DNA from: a bacterium 210820-DFI.6.37 | GTDB taxonomy: Bacteria > Bacillota > Clostridia > Peptostreptococcales > Anaerovoracaceae | Direction of reading: 5' to 3' | DNA: 64,000 bases | NCBI GenBank assembly: GCA_020558355.1 | Contig: JAJCKG010000001.1 | Location: 124,001 to 188,000 of the forward strand | Shown here: one piece after another, positions 32,194-42,041 of the stretch | How positions within the stretch are numbered: the stretch's first letter is position 1 | How the letters are laid out: each line of letters starts with the position of its first letter | Notes under the pieces: model-generated | Database searches by the model: none | Told to the model about the DNA's origin: nothing | What the model saw: the letters and a program-made list of their open reading frames with translations, nothing else | Position numbers and translations under genes: made by a program

Positions 32194-32229
32194 AATAAAA
32201 GTCCATCCAGCTCCTTATATGTAACAAAA

Positions 32230-32254
32230 CAGGGAGATAACCCGTTTATCTCCC
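32230..32254 (-). terminator. Terminator after the cytidylate-kinase-like gene
   Basis: GGGAGATAA / TTATCTCCC with a 5-nt loop, then TGTTTTGTT on the minus strand, 50 nt past the kinase-like gene. Confidence 0.75.
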
Positions 32255-32303
32255 CCAAAATTATATGCAGATTTCAGCAAAAATGCAATTCTTTTTTTAC
32301 GAA

Positions 32304-32951
32304 TCAGACTCTTTCTTGCAATTCCGGAAATCTGGCGGTAATAAAATGAACAAGAATCTCTTTTACCTGCTCATCACTGAATGCGGTCGTATCCAGCATA
32401 AAATCGTATTCCCGCAGGTCCAGCCATTTTTTCCCGGTAAAGGTATTAAAATATCTGGCCCGTTCCCGATCCTCTTTTTCCATCATCTTCCTGGCCGCTT
32501 CCCCTCTCACAGGTTTACCCAGCGCTTTTTCCAGCCGGGCTGCCCTGCTTTCCATATCGGCCTGTAGGAAAATACTGACGTGCTTTTCATAGTTGCGAAA
32601 CAAATGAGGCGCGCAGCGGCCTATAATGACGCAGGGTCCCTCTTCCACAGCTTCCTTCATGATCTGTGTCTGTGTCTCAAAAAGCTGATTGCTGGTCGGT
32701 ACATACCATTCATCTGCCACATAGGGCATTTCATAAACAACGGTTTGTGCCAGGGCGGCCCATATGGATGTGTTTTTTTCATCAACGAATTCCAGGCTTT
32801 CCTTTGAAAGCTTCATTTTTTCCGCTGCTTTTACTAAGAATTCTTTATCGATATAGCGAAAGCCAAAATAGTCGGCAAGGGCTTTTCCCATAGCGGAGCC
32901 GCCGCTCCCCAGCTGTCTTCCAATGGTAATAACATGATGCTTTGTATTCAT
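32304..32951 (-). CDS. Cytidylate-kinase-like P-loop protein
   Basis: A 215-residue protein of the Cmk-like (AAA_26) family. The P-loop is GRQLGSGGSAMGKALAD near the N terminus, with IIGRCAPHLF and REYDFMLDTT further on. Clostridial members of this family sit beside unrelated genes and their substrate is unknown. True Cmk is encoded at 47.6-48.2 kb, so this is not the housekeeping enzyme. AGGAGGAG precedes the ATG at 32951; a longer frame is ignored. It starts 14 nt after the MFS stop and is the last gene of the TetR-MFS operon. Confidence 0.83.
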   Translation of the reverse strand: MNTKHHVITIGRQLGSGGSAMGKALADYFGFRYIDKEFLVKAAEKMKLSKESLEFVDEKNTSIWAALAQTVVYEMPYVADEWYVPTSNQLFETQTQIMKEAVEEGPCVIIGRCAPHLFRNYEKHVSIFLQADMESRAARLEKALGKPVRGEAARKMMEKEDRERARYFNTFTGKKWLDLREYDFMLDTTAFSDEQVKEILVHFITARFPELQERV

Positions 32952-32965
32952 TTTGCTCCTCCTGT

Positions 32966-34390
32966 TTAATCGCAAAAGATATCATCGATCCTTTTTTCTT
33001 TTTTTACAAAGAGAAATGCCATAATCAACGCTACAGCGCTGAAGGACGCGGCAACTCCGTATGCCGCGTGCATCCCGGCAAGTGTCGCTTTAACAGGGCC
33101 TCTGGCCTGGCTTAGCGCTGTTACCGACGCCATAATCGTAATAAGAATCGCTGTTCCAATGGAGCCCGCCGCCTGCCGGGCAGTATTGTTGATGGCGCTT
33201 CCATGCGCGATCATCTGATTTTCCAGAGCGTTCAGTCCCCATGTAGTAAGAGGCATGTTCACCATGGACATTCCAAACATCCGGATGGTGTAAATCGCGC
33301 ATAATACGCCAAAGGTCCAATCTTCGCCAATAAAAACAAATACTGCTGAAAACACAGTCATAATGCCTAGACCGGCCAGCGCGATTCCTCTCGGTCCGAA
33401 GCGGTCAAAGAGATTTCCCGTAATCGGGCTCATTATCCCCATTATAATCGCTCCGGGAAGCATAATCAAGCCTGACTGCAGCGCGCTGAAGTGCAATATA
33501 TTCTGCAGGTAGATGGGCGTTATAATCCCTCCCGCAATCAACGCGGCATTGACGATCATAGCGATAATGGTGGAATAACGAAAGGTTTTATTTTTTAAAA
33601 TGCTCAGCTCCAAAAGCGGTGTGTCGATTTTTCCCTGACGTCTCACAAACACGATAAGGAATACGATTCCTACGGCCAATGGTCCCCAGGTAAGGGCATG
33701 AGTCCACCCATAGCTTCCGGCAGCGCTGCAGCCATACAGCAGCCCGCCAAAGCCCAGTGTAGAATAAGCCACCGAACGAAAATCCAGCTTCAGGACCTTG
33801 GTTTCGCCTACATTTTTCAAAAGAGCAAACCCCAAAATTACAACAAGCATGGAAAAAGGCGCAATCACCAGAAAAATACTGTTCCAGCCCCATACATCCA
33901 CAAACCAGCCCGATACCGTCGGACCGATTGCCGGAGCAAAGGCGATAACGATTCCTACCGCTCCCATGGCCGAACCCCGTTTTTCCTTAGGAAACAGCAG
34001 CAGGATAACGGTCTGTATCATAGGCATCAGAACGCCCGCCGCCATTGCCTGCAGAATACGGGCAGCCAGAAGCAGCAAAAATGTCTTTGAAAAGCCTGCC
34101 AGAACGGTACCCGCGGTAAAAAGAATCATAGAACTCAAAAACAGCTGCCTTGTAGTAAACCGGTTGATTAAATAGGCCGTTACCGGAATCATAATTCCAT
34201 TGACCAGCATAAATGCGGTAGTCAGCCACTGCCCCTCTACTGCCGTAATATGTAGCTCTTCCATAATACTTGGCAATGCCGGCGAAAGAACCATCTGGTT
34301 CAAAACCGCAATAAAAGCTCCCGCTAACATTACCCCGATAATCAGTTTCGTTTTCTTTTCCCCTTTTCTGTTCAACGCGTCCTCACTCAT
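32966..34390 (-). CDS. MFS drug exporter, DHA2 (14-helix) type
   Basis: A 474-residue major-facilitator protein of the EmrB/QacA group. It begins with the helix LAGAFIAVLNQMVLSPALPSIMEELHI, followed by WLTTAFMLVNGIMIPV. The family motif C-like stretch AIGPTVSGWFVD lies in helix 5. About 14 helices are expected. It exports toxic compounds or metabolites by proton antiport. It lies 32 nt after a TetR-type regulator on the same strand, in the usual regulator-pump arrangement. Confidence 0.9.
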   Translation of the reverse strand: MSEDALNRKGEKKTKLIIGVMLAGAFIAVLNQMVLSPALPSIMEELHITAVEGQWLTTAFMLVNGIMIPVTAYLINRFTTRQLFLSSMILFTAGTVLAGFSKTFLLLLAARILQAMAAGVLMPMIQTVILLLFPKEKRGSAMGAVGIVIAFAPAIGPTVSGWFVDVWGWNSIFLVIAPFSMLVVILGFALLKNVGETKVLKLDFRSVAYSTLGFGGLLYGCSAAGSYGWTHALTWGPLAVGIVFLIVFVRRQGKIDTPLLELSILKNKTFRYSTIIAMIVNAALIAGGIITPIYLQNILHFSALQSGLIMLPGAIIMGIMSPITGNLFDRFGPRGIALAGLGIMTVFSAVFVFIGEDWTFGVLCAIYTIRMFGMSMVNMPLTTWGLNALENQMIAHGSAINNTARQAAGSIGTAILITIMASVTALSQARGPVKATLAGMHAAYGVAASFSAVALIMAFLFVKKEKRIDDIFCD

Positions 34391-34422
34391 ATCAATCCCT
34401 CCAAACTTCCTTCTATATTAAC

Positions 34423-35199
34423 CTACAGCGTTTCCAGTTCTTTCAGCAGGCCTTCCGCTTCCTGCAGCTTTCCCCTGCTGCCATGCTTTTCATACTCATC
34501 CAAAACAGAATGAAGATTTTTCATCAGTCTTCTTCTGCGGAAGAGTTTTTCCATTTCCTGTTTTTCTTCATGGAAAAACAGCCTCAGCTCCTGTAGCTGC
34601 TCTTTTGTCATCAGAGGCTCTTTTCCCCTGCGCTTTTCCATAATCGCTTCCAGGCTGTCCACCATAAAATCCGCCGCGGCGGCCTCATCCAGTTCAAGGA
34701 ACTTTTCCCTTGAAACAAAGGTAACTTCACTTAAAAGGCCGTTCAAATTAAGCGTCAGCTCGCTGGCCATAGTCTCACTTCCCAGGCCGAACGCCTGCAT
34801 AATGATCTTAGAGAACATTTCAAAGATCTCAAATTTATTTTTATTGATCAGGGGAAGATATTTTTCCCTCTGCTCCTGAGCCAGAGAAAACAGCAGCTCG
34901 CTGATCAGCCGGCTGCGCTCCGGGTAGTCCTCCATTCTGGCAATGATGGCCTGTTTAAACATTTCCCTCGGGAAAAGCTCCGGATCCTCTGTGATCTGAT
35001 CTACCTTTTCCTTCATCTCAACTGTCATACACAGCAGGACGAAGATCCCAAGCTCCTCCTTTGATCCGAACAGCTTATACAATGTAGCCTTTGAAACATT
35101 GCAGCCTTCCGCAATATCCTGCATTGAAGTCCTTAAATAGCCCTTTTCGGAAAACAATCCCCTGGCCGCCTCAAAAATATGCCGCTTTTTTGCTTCCAT
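34423..35199 (-). CDS. TetR/AcrR-family regulator
   Basis: A 258-residue repressor-type protein. The N-terminal HTH (ARGLFSEKGYLRTSMQDIAEGCNVSKATLYKLFGSKEEL, residues 11-49 in part) is the TetR signature. The remainder is helical ligand-binding domain with an unusual charged C-terminal extension (about 200-258: QELRLFFHEEKQEM, RRRRLMKN). GGAGGG precedes the ATG at 35199. It probably controls its own operon, which includes the MFS pump and the kinase-like gene. The leader contains a perfect ATCCAATC/GATTGGAT palindrome. Confidence 0.9.
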   Translation of the reverse strand: MEAKKRHIFEAARGLFSEKGYLRTSMQDIAEGCNVSKATLYKLFGSKEELGIFVLLCMTVEMKEKVDQITEDPELFPREMFKQAIIARMEDYPERSRLISELLFSLAQEQREKYLPLINKNKFEIFEMFSKIIMQAFGLGSETMASELTLNLNGLLSEVTFVSREKFLELDEAAAADFMVDSLEAIMEKRRGKEPLMTKEQLQELRLFFHEEKQEMEKLFRRRRLMKNLHSVLDEYEKHGSRGKLQEAEGLLKELETL

Positions 35200-35213
35200 T
35201 TTATCCCTCCAAA

Positions 35214-35270
35214 ACAAAAACCCGTCCAGCGATCATCCAATCGCAGATTGGATACTGACGAGTTTTTTAC
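35214..35270 (-). promoter_or_regulatory. Attenuator-like hairpin/operator in the TetR operon leader
   Basis: A perfect palindrome ATCCAATC-N3-GATTGGAT (35235-35253) is nested in a longer stem, AAAACTCGTC against GACGGGTTTT, ending in TTTTTGTTTT directly before the tetR ribosome site. It lies downstream of the promoter, so it is transcribed. It can be an attenuator, a TetR operator, or both. Confidence 0.6.
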
Positions 35271-35285
35271 GAACTCTTTAGTTTT

Positions 35286-35314
35286 ATTATGCCTGCGCTC
35301 CGCAAAAAAGTCAA
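35286..35314 (-). promoter_or_regulatory. Promoter of the TetR-MFS-kinase operon
   Basis: TTGACT (35309-35314) and CATAAT (35286-35291) on the minus strand with a 17-nt spacer. Transcripts begin about 85 nt before the tetR start. Confidence 0.82.
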
Positions 35315-35368
35315 TAGGAACTTTCAAATTTTACGCAAATCTATACAAATTTCTTATTCGCAATATAA

Positions 35369-35452
35369 AAAGGGAACGTTCTTACGGCGGCCTCCTGGGA
35401 ATCCCAAAGCGGATCCCCAGGCCAGCGGCCGAAATAAAACATTCCCTTTTTC
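35369..35452 (-). terminator. Terminator of rny
   Basis: AAAAAGGGAA pairs with TTCCCTTTTT, enclosing an inner GC-rich hairpin (CGGCC...GGCCG region). It begins right after the rny stop. Confidence 0.8.
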
Positions 35453-36997
35453 TTATTTAGCGTAATCGATGGCCCGGGTTTCACGGACAACATTGACTTT
35501 GATCTGTCCCGGATATTCCAGTTCCGATTCGATTTTCTTGGAAATATCCCGCGCCAGGAATACGATGGACTCATCTGTAACCTCTTCCGGTTTAGCGATG
35601 ATCCGTATTTCTCTTCCGGCCTGAATCGCGAAGGACTTGTCCACGCCAGGAGTTGTATTCGCGATTTCTTCCAGCTTTTCAAGCCTCTTAATGTAAGTTT
35701 CAAGAGTTTCTCTTCTCGCGCCTGGTCTTGCCGCGGACAGAGCGTCGGCTGCCGCGATAAGGACAGCTTCCATGGATTTCGGTTCATAGTCGCCGTGATG
35801 AGCGGCCATTCCGTTAATGACGGCTTCGGATTCCTTGTATTTTTTCAGGACCTCCATACCAAGGTCAACATGGGTACCTTCCTTTTCATGGTCGATGGCT
35901 TTACCAATATCGTGGAGCAAACCGGCTCTCTTGGCTAAAGTAACATCCAGTCCCAGCTCGCCTGCCATAAGACCTGCCAGATGAGCGACCTCTACAGAGT
36001 GCTTCAGCACATTCTGACCATAAGAAGTACGGTATTTCAGTCTTCCCAGCAGCTTTACCAGCTCCGGATGAAGATTATGTATACCTACTTCAAAGGTAGC
36101 CTGTTCCCCTTCCTCTTTTATAATGGCATTGACCTCCCTCTCGGATTTTTTTACCATTTCCTCAATCCTCGCGGGATGGATCCGTCCATCAACAATCAGT
36201 TTTTCAAGCGACAGGCGCGCCACCTCTCTCCTTACCGGATCAAAGCCTGATAAAATAACAGCTTCCGGAGTGTCATCGATAATCAGGTCAATTCCGGTCA
36301 GAGTTTCAATCGCTCTGATATTCCGTCCTTCCCGTCCGATGATACGACCTTTCATTTCATCGTTCGGAAGCGGCACGACTGATACGGTGCTTTCCGCTAC
36401 ATGGTCAGCCGCGCACCGCTGAATCGCCCCGGTAATGATCTCTTTGGCTCTCTTATCCGCCTCTTCCTTGGCTTTGGACTCAATATCCTTGATCATTAAG
36501 GACGCTTCATACCTGATTTCTTTTTCTGTGTTTGCCAGCAGAATGGATTTGGCTTCTTCTACCGAGTACCCCGATATTTTTTCCAGCTCCTCCATCTGTC
36601 TTTGGATTACGTGATCTAATTCTTTCTGCTTCGATATAATCGACTGCTCTTTGTTTGTAATGCTTTCTTCTTTTTTCTCTATATTTTCAAGTTTTCTGTC
36701 GATTGATTCCTCTTTCTGAACCAATCTGCGCTCTGATTTGGAAATTTCCGAGCGGCGCTCCCGGATTTCTCTGTCAGCATCGCTTCTTAATTTGTGCGCT
36801 TCTTCTTTGGCTTCAAGAATGTATTCCTTGCGGATGGTCTCTGAACGGTTTTCCGCGTCCAGAATCAGATTCCTGGCCTTTTGTTCCGCGCTGCCGATGG
36901 CCTTTTCTCCTACTGTCTTTCTGATTATATATCCGATTAAAAGCCCCAGTAACAGGGTTATTATTGCAATGACAATAGTAATAATGACATTCGTCAT
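35453..36997 (-). CDS. rny: Ribonuclease Y
   Basis: Membrane-bound endoribonuclease that starts mRNA decay in Firmicutes. The 514 residues have an N-terminal membrane helix ([21 protein letters not shown]), a long coiled coil (about 30-200), a KH RNA-binding domain ([15 protein letters not shown]) and an HD domain ([21 protein letters not shown]). GGAGG precedes the ATG. A long leader of about 100 nt separates it from its promoter. Confidence 0.97.
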   Translation of the reverse strand: MTNVIITIVIAIITLLLGLLIGYIIRKTVGEKAIGSAEQKARNLILDAENRSETIRKEYILEAKEEAHKLRSDADREIRERRSEISKSERRLVQKEESIDRKLENIEKKEESITNKEQSIISKQKELDHVIQRQMEELEKISGYSVEEAKSILLANTEKEIRYEASLMIKDIESKAKEEADKRAKEIITGAIQRCAADHVAESTVSVVPLPNDEMKGRIIGREGRNIRAIETLTGIDLIIDDTPEAVILSGFDPVRREVARLSLEKLIVDGRIHPARIEEMVKKSEREVNAIIKEEGEQATFEVGIHNLHPELVKLLGRLKYRTSYGQNVLKHSVEVAHLAGLMAGELGLDVTLAKRAGLLHDIGKAIDHEKEGTHVDLGMEVLKKYKESEAVINGMAAHHGDYEPKSMEAVLIAAADALSAARPGARRETLETYIKRLEKLEEIANTTPGVDKSFAIQAGREIRIIAKPEEVTDESIVFLARDISKKIESELEYPGQIKVNVVRETRAIDYAK

Positions 36998-37111
36998 CCA
37001 ACCACCTCCTTTTCATTTTATTTTTTCATATTTTGTAATCAAATCGTTCTTGTAAAATATAATAAAAATTCTGCATCACGTAATAATTTTTAAATAAACT
37101 CACACATTAGT

Positions 37112-37140
37112 ATTATAATGTTTTACGACCATCTCGTCAA
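37112..37140 (-). promoter_or_regulatory. rny promoter
   Basis: TTGACG (37135-37140) and TATAAT (37112-37117) on the minus strand, 17-nt spacer. It lies close to the divergent rodA start, so its -35 box is 19 nt from that gene. Confidence 0.8.
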
Positions 37141-37158
37141 GGTTATGAAAGGGAATGA

Positions 37159-38265
37159 ATGGACAATTATTGGAAGTTTTGGAAAAATGCAGACAAGCTG
37201 TTTCTGCTGCTGGCGATATGCTTCGCCTCACTGAGCATACTGATGATCACCAGTATTTCGCTGAAAAATGGCCATTTACAGCCCCGGGATATCGCGGTGC
37301 AGAGCATTGCTTATGGGCTGGGTTTTTTTTCTATGATTCTGATGATCCTTTTCGATTACCGAAAATTCGAAGATATCAGTAAAATTTTATACGCGGCTTC
37401 TCTCTGCCTTCTCCTGACGGTATACATTCCTGGCCTTGGCCTGGTTTCCAACGGGGCCAGATCCTGGATCAACCTAAGATTTACTACAATTCAGCCGTCG
37501 GAGCTGGTTAAGATTCCCTTTACGATCCTTATGGCCAGCTATTTTTCCCGCAGAAGAGATTCCCTTGCTGACTTAAAGGGAATTTTGCTGTCCGCCCTTT
37601 ACGCTGCCCCTTTTATTCTCATTGTAGTAAAAGAAGACCTTGGAAGCGCCGCGGTATACTGCTTCATATGGGTCTTTATGATTTTCTTTGCCGGTATTGA
37701 CAAAAAAATATTCGCCCGTTTTTCCCTTCTTTTTTTTCTGAGTCTTCCCATCGCTTATCGATTTATGGCCGCCTATCAAAAGAAACGGATCGACGCCTTT
37801 CTTCACCCGGACGATCTGAGCCTTCCCGGAAATTATCATGTATGGAATTCCAAGGTTGCCATCGGCTCCGGCGGTTTTTACGGGAAAGGACTCTTTGCCG
37901 GAACGCAAAAAGAACTGGATTTTCTCCCAGTTCAAAAATCAGACTTTATTTTTTCCGTTATCACAGAGGAACTGGGTTTTCTGGGAGGCCTTCTGGTGAT
38001 TCTCCTGTTTGCCCTGCTCCTGTACCGCGCGGCCAAAGTAGTCTACCACGCCGCCGATCTTTACGGAGCGCTTCTTGCCATCGGTTTTCTTGGCATGTTC
38101 CTCTTTCAATCCTTTGAGAATATCGCCATGACTATGGGCATAATGCCGGTAACAGGGGTGACCCTTCCCTTTATCAGCTACGGCGGATCCTCTGTGCTTT
38201 CGGCAATGACTGCCCTGGGGCTCATTACCAGCGTAGGAATACGAAGCCGCAAAACCGGCCTTTAG
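37159..38265 (+). CDS. rodA: SEDS peptidoglycan glycosyltransferase RodA
   Basis: Ten-helix polymerase of the elongation machinery, working with a class B PBP. The 368 residues contain GARSWINLRFTTIQPSELVKI, the DLGSAAVY catalytic region, and FENIAMTMGIMPVTGVTLPFISYGGSSVL near the end. The FtsW/SpoVE family is close, but the short length and adjacency to mreC-mreD-mrdA favour RodA. It is transcribed against that operon and meets minD tail to tail, 8 nt between stops. Start ATG behind AAAGGGA. Confidence 0.9.
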   Translation: MDNYWKFWKNADKLFLLLAICFASLSILMITSISLKNGHLQPRDIAVQSIAYGLGFFSMILMILFDYRKFEDISKILYAASLCLLLTVYIPGLGLVSNGARSWINLRFTTIQPSELVKIPFTILMASYFSRRRDSLADLKGILLSALYAAPFILIVVKEDLGSAAVYCFIWVFMIFFAGIDKKIFARFSLLFFLSLPIAYRFMAAYQKKRIDAFLHPDDLSLPGNYHVWNSKVAIGSGGFYGKGLFAGTQKELDFLPVQKSDFIFSVITEELGFLGGLLVILLFALLLYRAAKVVYHAADLYGALLAIGFLGMFLFQSFENIAMTMGIMPVTGVTLPFISYGGSSVLSAMTALGLITSVGIRSRKTGL

Positions 38266-38273
38266 CCGCCGGC

Positions 38274-39011
38274 TCAGTCCTGTGGCGGCCCGCAGGCGAG
38301 AAACCGCTCCTTTATATTGCGGAAATTTTCTTCTATGTACGTTCCCTCTTTAAACACGATAGGGATCCCCCGGTTGGTAGAAATATAGATATTATCATCA
38401 AACTGAATAATCCCGATCATGCGGCTGTTCAGGATCTCCGCTATTTCTGTCAGATCCGGAACCAGATGCCGCGCCATCAAATCCGCCCGCACTTTATTTA
38501 CAACATAACAGGTATTGGTAAGTCCCGCTTTTTTCAGATACCGGTTCAGAACATCCGCGTCTCGGACAGCCGCCATATCCGCCTCTGTCACAAGCAGCGC
38601 CCGGTCCGCCCCGGCCATGGAAATATCCAGTCCGCTTCCGATCCCCGCCGGACAGTCGATAAAAATATAATCAAAATCCTTCTTTAACTTTTTGCACAGG
38701 ATTTCCATATGAAGCGGCGTAATATCCCGGTTATCCTTTCTCGGACACGCGGACATCAGATAAAGGTTTTCAAAACGCCTGTCCCGAATCAGGGCCCGCT
38801 TGATCCTGCATATGCCGGAAAACACATCCATAATATTGTAGACAACCCTGTTCTCAAGGCCCAGGTACAAATCCAGGTTCCGCATTCCCATATCCATGTC
38901 AATCAGGGCCACCCTGTGTCCCTGTTTTGCCAAAAGAGCCCCCAGATTCGCGGTTACCGCAGTCTTTCCTGTACCGCCCTTTCCTGATGCGACTAAAATC
39001 ACTTCACCCAT
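38274..39011 (-). CDS. minD: Septum-site ATPase MinD
   Basis: Deviant-Walker-A ATPase that places division inhibitors at poles. GKGGTGKT lies at residues 10-17, DMDMGMRNLD follows (Walker A'), and FIDCPAGIGSG is the switch region. The 245 residues are slightly short; the C-terminal end NIKERFLACGPPQD could form a short amphipathic helix but lacks the usual hydrophobic MTS pattern. minC and minE, which normally flank minD, are absent in this cluster. It is the last gene after mrdA, 17 nt downstream. Confidence 0.9.
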   Translation of the reverse strand: MGEVILVASGKGGTGKTAVTANLGALLAKQGHRVALIDMDMGMRNLDLYLGLENRVVYNIMDVFSGICRIKRALIRDRRFENLYLMSACPRKDNRDITPLHMEILCKKLKKDFDYIFIDCPAGIGSGLDISMAGADRALLVTEADMAAVRDADVLNRYLKKAGLTNTCYVVNKVRADLMARHLVPDLTEIAEILNSRMIGIIQFDDNIYISTNRGIPIVFKEGTYIEENFRNIKERFLACGPPQD

Positions 39012-39028
39012 AGTTTCCTCACTAATAC

Positions 39029-41557
39029 TTAATTTTCTTTCAGCTGAAAATATTTTCCCATGACCTCTCTGGCCACAGGACCCGCGTTGGACGCGGTATC
39101 GCCCTGCGCAATCATGACAGCCACCGCGATTTCCGGGTTTTCAGCAGGCGCCATTGTCACGACCCACGCAAAATTATCGTAATCGTCCTTAAATTGGTCC
39201 ATCGTCTCCGCGGTAACCCGGCCGCCGCTCAAATTGATAACCGCGCGCCGGACCGCTTTATGACGCGACGTATAGATATCCGGGTATGTCTCCATCAGCC
39301 GTTCCTTTTCTGCCTGAATATCGTCCCAGCTCAGATATGGCGCGATGGCCCCCAGATGACTTTTGAGATATTCTTCTTCATCGGGAGGATTGATCTTTCC
39401 TGACCGCTGAGCGGTTCCCGATTTCCCCGCGACTGTAACCGGAAAGTTTCCGAAAAGACTGGTAAGGCTTCCTCCCTCACCCTGCGCCGCCTGAACCATA
39501 CCTTCTATGATATAGTCAAAGCAGGAATCGTCTTCCACCTCTACCTTAGTCTGCGGTTCCTTATCTATTTTACCACGTCCGTCAATCTTTTCAACCAGAC
39601 TTATCGGATTTCTTATTCCTTTATTTCCTAAAGTTGCCGTATAACCAGCCATCTGCAGAGGGGTATACGCGTTGATTCCCTGCCCGATGGCGATATTCAG
39701 CGCGTCTGCTGTATTCCAGGTTGCCTGGTCGATATAGGTGTATTTACATAAATCCGCCAGTTGTGAGCGTTTTTCTTCCTTTATTCCGGGGACGTCTTTT
39801 AATTTCTCCTCCACCTGCTGCTTTGTAAGCTGCTGTCCGATCCAGCCTGTAATGGTACTGATACTCTGGTTCAAAGCGTCCCTGTCATCAATTGCGCTTC
39901 TTTGAAAATAGGTTTCCGCCTCGGCCAGCAGCACATTTTTCAGAGAAGCCGCGAGCCCCTGTATCTTGGATTCCTTCGATGGGGTTCCGGTAACCGTCTC
40001 CGGGATCTCGACGCCGGTAGGCTGACCCAATCCATACTGAGCGGCATAGTCCATAATGGTATCAATGGAGATCTCTTTTTTATAGCCCAGACTGTTTCCA
40101 GTATAAAAATCCGTCCCTGTGGCCGCGTCAAAGAAATAATAATTGCAGGAAACGCCTAAGGCTTCCTTTAAATTAAGATACCCGTGTTTTTTATGAGACA
40201 GATTCCAGAAAGCGCAACCAAAGGATTTATTTCCAAGCTGTACAAATCCGTTATCATAAAGTCTTTGCTCAGGATCCAGGCCGCACTGGATGGCTGCTGT
40301 AGCGGTAACCATCTTGAAGGTAGAACCCGGCTGAACCGCGCTTTTGGCAGCCACATTGTATAAAGGCGCCGGCGCCAGCGGATCCCTCGGATTGCTGCTC
40401 TGCAGCGATTCCCAGTCCTCTGTGGATATCCCGTTTACAAAGAGATTCGGGTCGAAATCCGGATAGCTCGCCATGGCAAGCACCTCCCCGGTTTTCACAT
40501 CCAGGGCGACAACGGCCCCTACCTGCGCATTAGCCGCGCATTTCATCGTATAATTTCCATACTGGCTCACAAAGGTTCCTCCCTGACGCATAGCTGTCAA
40601 CGCCTGCTCCAGAGCCTCCTCGGCTGTCTGCTGCAGGTCCAGATCGATGGTCAGAGTCACATCGCCGCCCTTTTTCGCCTCGGTTTCACTGATGGTCTTC
40701 ACCAGCTCTCCCGCCGCATTGACCTGCACCTTCCGCTGGCCGTCTGTTCCATGCAGAACCTCTTCATAGGTCTTTTCGATCCCGTCCTTTCCAACCATAT
40801 CCCAGCTCTGATATCCCAGCTTATCGACATACGTTTCCTTTTCACTGTCTGAAATTTTTCCTAGATATCCCAGAATATGGGACGCCGCATTCCCATTGGG
40901 ATAGCTGCGGGAAACTTCCGAAAAAACTTCCACTCCCGGATATTCACTGCTGTTCTCTTCAAGGACCGCGATGGTACGGTCCGATACGCCTTTGGAAACC
41001 GTTACCGGCATGTATTTTTTATAGCCCAGCTCCTTCATTTGGTTCCTGACGGTCATAACCTGTACCGCTTCCTTTGCGGACAGTGTATTTTTTATTTTAA
41101 AATAATTTTTCAGTTTTGAAAAGGCCTGACTGGCATTTAGGTACTCTGAAAGCCCATAATTTTTAAGAAAGCCTTCTTTGTCCGCCTCGCTCTGAAAGCG
41201 GCACTGGCTTCCGCTGACCTCAAGGGGAAAGCTGCCCCATAGGGTATCCCCGTTTTGTTCCAGCAAGTGTACCAGCTTTTCTATGGTTTCATTCAGCTCT
41301 TCATCTGACAGTTCTCCCTGATTGAGCCGTACAGAAGCTGTATAGGTATTTCCTGCCAGTACCTTTCCGTTTCGGTCCAGGATCCTGCCTCTTGGCGCCG
41401 ATTCATAGATCGTTTTTACGCTGAGCTCTTCCGCGGCCCTCGACCACTTTTCATTTTGGGATACAGTAAGAAAAAAAAGCCGAATAACCAGGACCCCCAT
41501 AAGCAGGGCAATCACAGCCACAAGGTGAATATATCTGGAATCTGTTTTCTGCTTCAT
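39029..41557 (-). CDS. mrdA: Penicillin-binding protein 2 (elongation-type class B PBP)
   Basis: Transpeptidase partner of RodA. The 842 residues have one N-terminal membrane helix, a PBP-dimer domain with RGRILDRNGKVLAGN, and the transpeptidase domain. The SxxK motif lies in QPGSTFKMV, the SxN in VSCNYYF and the KSG in AGKSGTAQ. It is longer than the E. coli protein, with an insert before the KSG region and another after it. It starts 1 nt after mreD. Confidence 0.94.
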   Translation of the reverse strand: MKQKTDSRYIHLVAVIALLMGVLVIRLFFLTVSQNEKWSRAAEELSVKTIYESAPRGRILDRNGKVLAGNTYTASVRLNQGELSDEELNETIEKLVHLLEQNGDTLWGSFPLEVSGSQCRFQSEADKEGFLKNYGLSEYLNASQAFSKLKNYFKIKNTLSAKEAVQVMTVRNQMKELGYKKYMPVTVSKGVSDRTIAVLEENSSEYPGVEVFSEVSRSYPNGNAASHILGYLGKISDSEKETYVDKLGYQSWDMVGKDGIEKTYEEVLHGTDGQRKVQVNAAGELVKTISETEAKKGGDVTLTIDLDLQQTAEEALEQALTAMRQGGTFVSQYGNYTMKCAANAQVGAVVALDVKTGEVLAMASYPDFDPNLFVNGISTEDWESLQSSNPRDPLAPAPLYNVAAKSAVQPGSTFKMVTATAAIQCGLDPEQRLYDNGFVQLGNKSFGCAFWNLSHKKHGYLNLKEALGVSCNYYFFDAATGTDFYTGNSLGYKKEISIDTIMDYAAQYGLGQPTGVEIPETVTGTPSKESKIQGLAASLKNVLLAEAETYFQRSAIDDRDALNQSISTITGWIGQQLTKQQVEEKLKDVPGIKEEKRSQLADLCKYTYIDQATWNTADALNIAIGQGINAYTPLQMAGYTATLGNKGIRNPISLVEKIDGRGKIDKEPQTKVEVEDDSCFDYIIEGMVQAAQGEGGSLTSLFGNFPVTVAGKSGTAQRSGKINPPDEEEYLKSHLGAIAPYLSWDDIQAEKERLMETYPDIYTSRHKAVRRAVINLSGGRVTAETMDQFKDDYDNFAWVVTMAPAENPEIAVAVMIAQGDTASNAGPVAREVMGKYFQLKEN

Positions 41558-41558
41558 C

Positions 41559-42041
41559 TCAACTACCTGCCTTCCTTTCTTTCATAAAAGCAAAATAAAG
41601 TAGGGCCATTAATGCCGTATTACACAGCATGTAGCCCGGCTGCAGCCTCAGTGCGTAAAGAAATGTATAAGGCGCGCCCATCAGGGCTTGTCCCGCCCAC
41701 AGCGTCAGATTGTGAAGCAGTGTGATCGCTGCCGTAAAGGAAAAAAGGAAAACCGGACTTTCCCAGGAAAAAACGCGGCCGGCGAAAATTACAGCCAGAC
41801 AAACCAGGAAAATAGACGCCGCTTCCGAAGCCGGGCAGGATGAAAAGCAAATCCCCTGCGCAACAGCAGTAAAGACCGCTGTAACAATGGCCGCTCCAGT
41901 ATTTTCATACATTACCACAGCCAGAACTGTACCGCACAGCAACAGATCCGGTCCGAAAGGCCCAAAAGCAAATGCCGGCACAGCGGTTCCCTGCAGAAAA
42001 AAGGCCGCCGCGAAAATAGCGGCCATGACCCCTGTCTTCAT
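41559..42041 (-). CDS. mreD: Rod-shape-determining protein MreD
   Basis: A 160-residue protein with about five to six membrane helices and almost no soluble part (begins VMAAIFAAAFFLQGTAVPAFAFGPFGPDLLL). Little primary sequence is conserved in the family; assignment rests on size, topology and position between mreC (4-nt overlap) and mrdA. Confidence 0.88.
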   Translation of the reverse strand: MKTGVMAAIFAAAFFLQGTAVPAFAFGPFGPDLLLCGTVLAVVMYENTGAAIVTAVFTAVAQGICFSSCPASEAASIFLVCLAVIFAGRVFSWESPVFLFSFTAAITLLHNLTLWAGQALMGAPYTFLYALRLQPGYMLCNTALMALLYFAFMKERKAGS

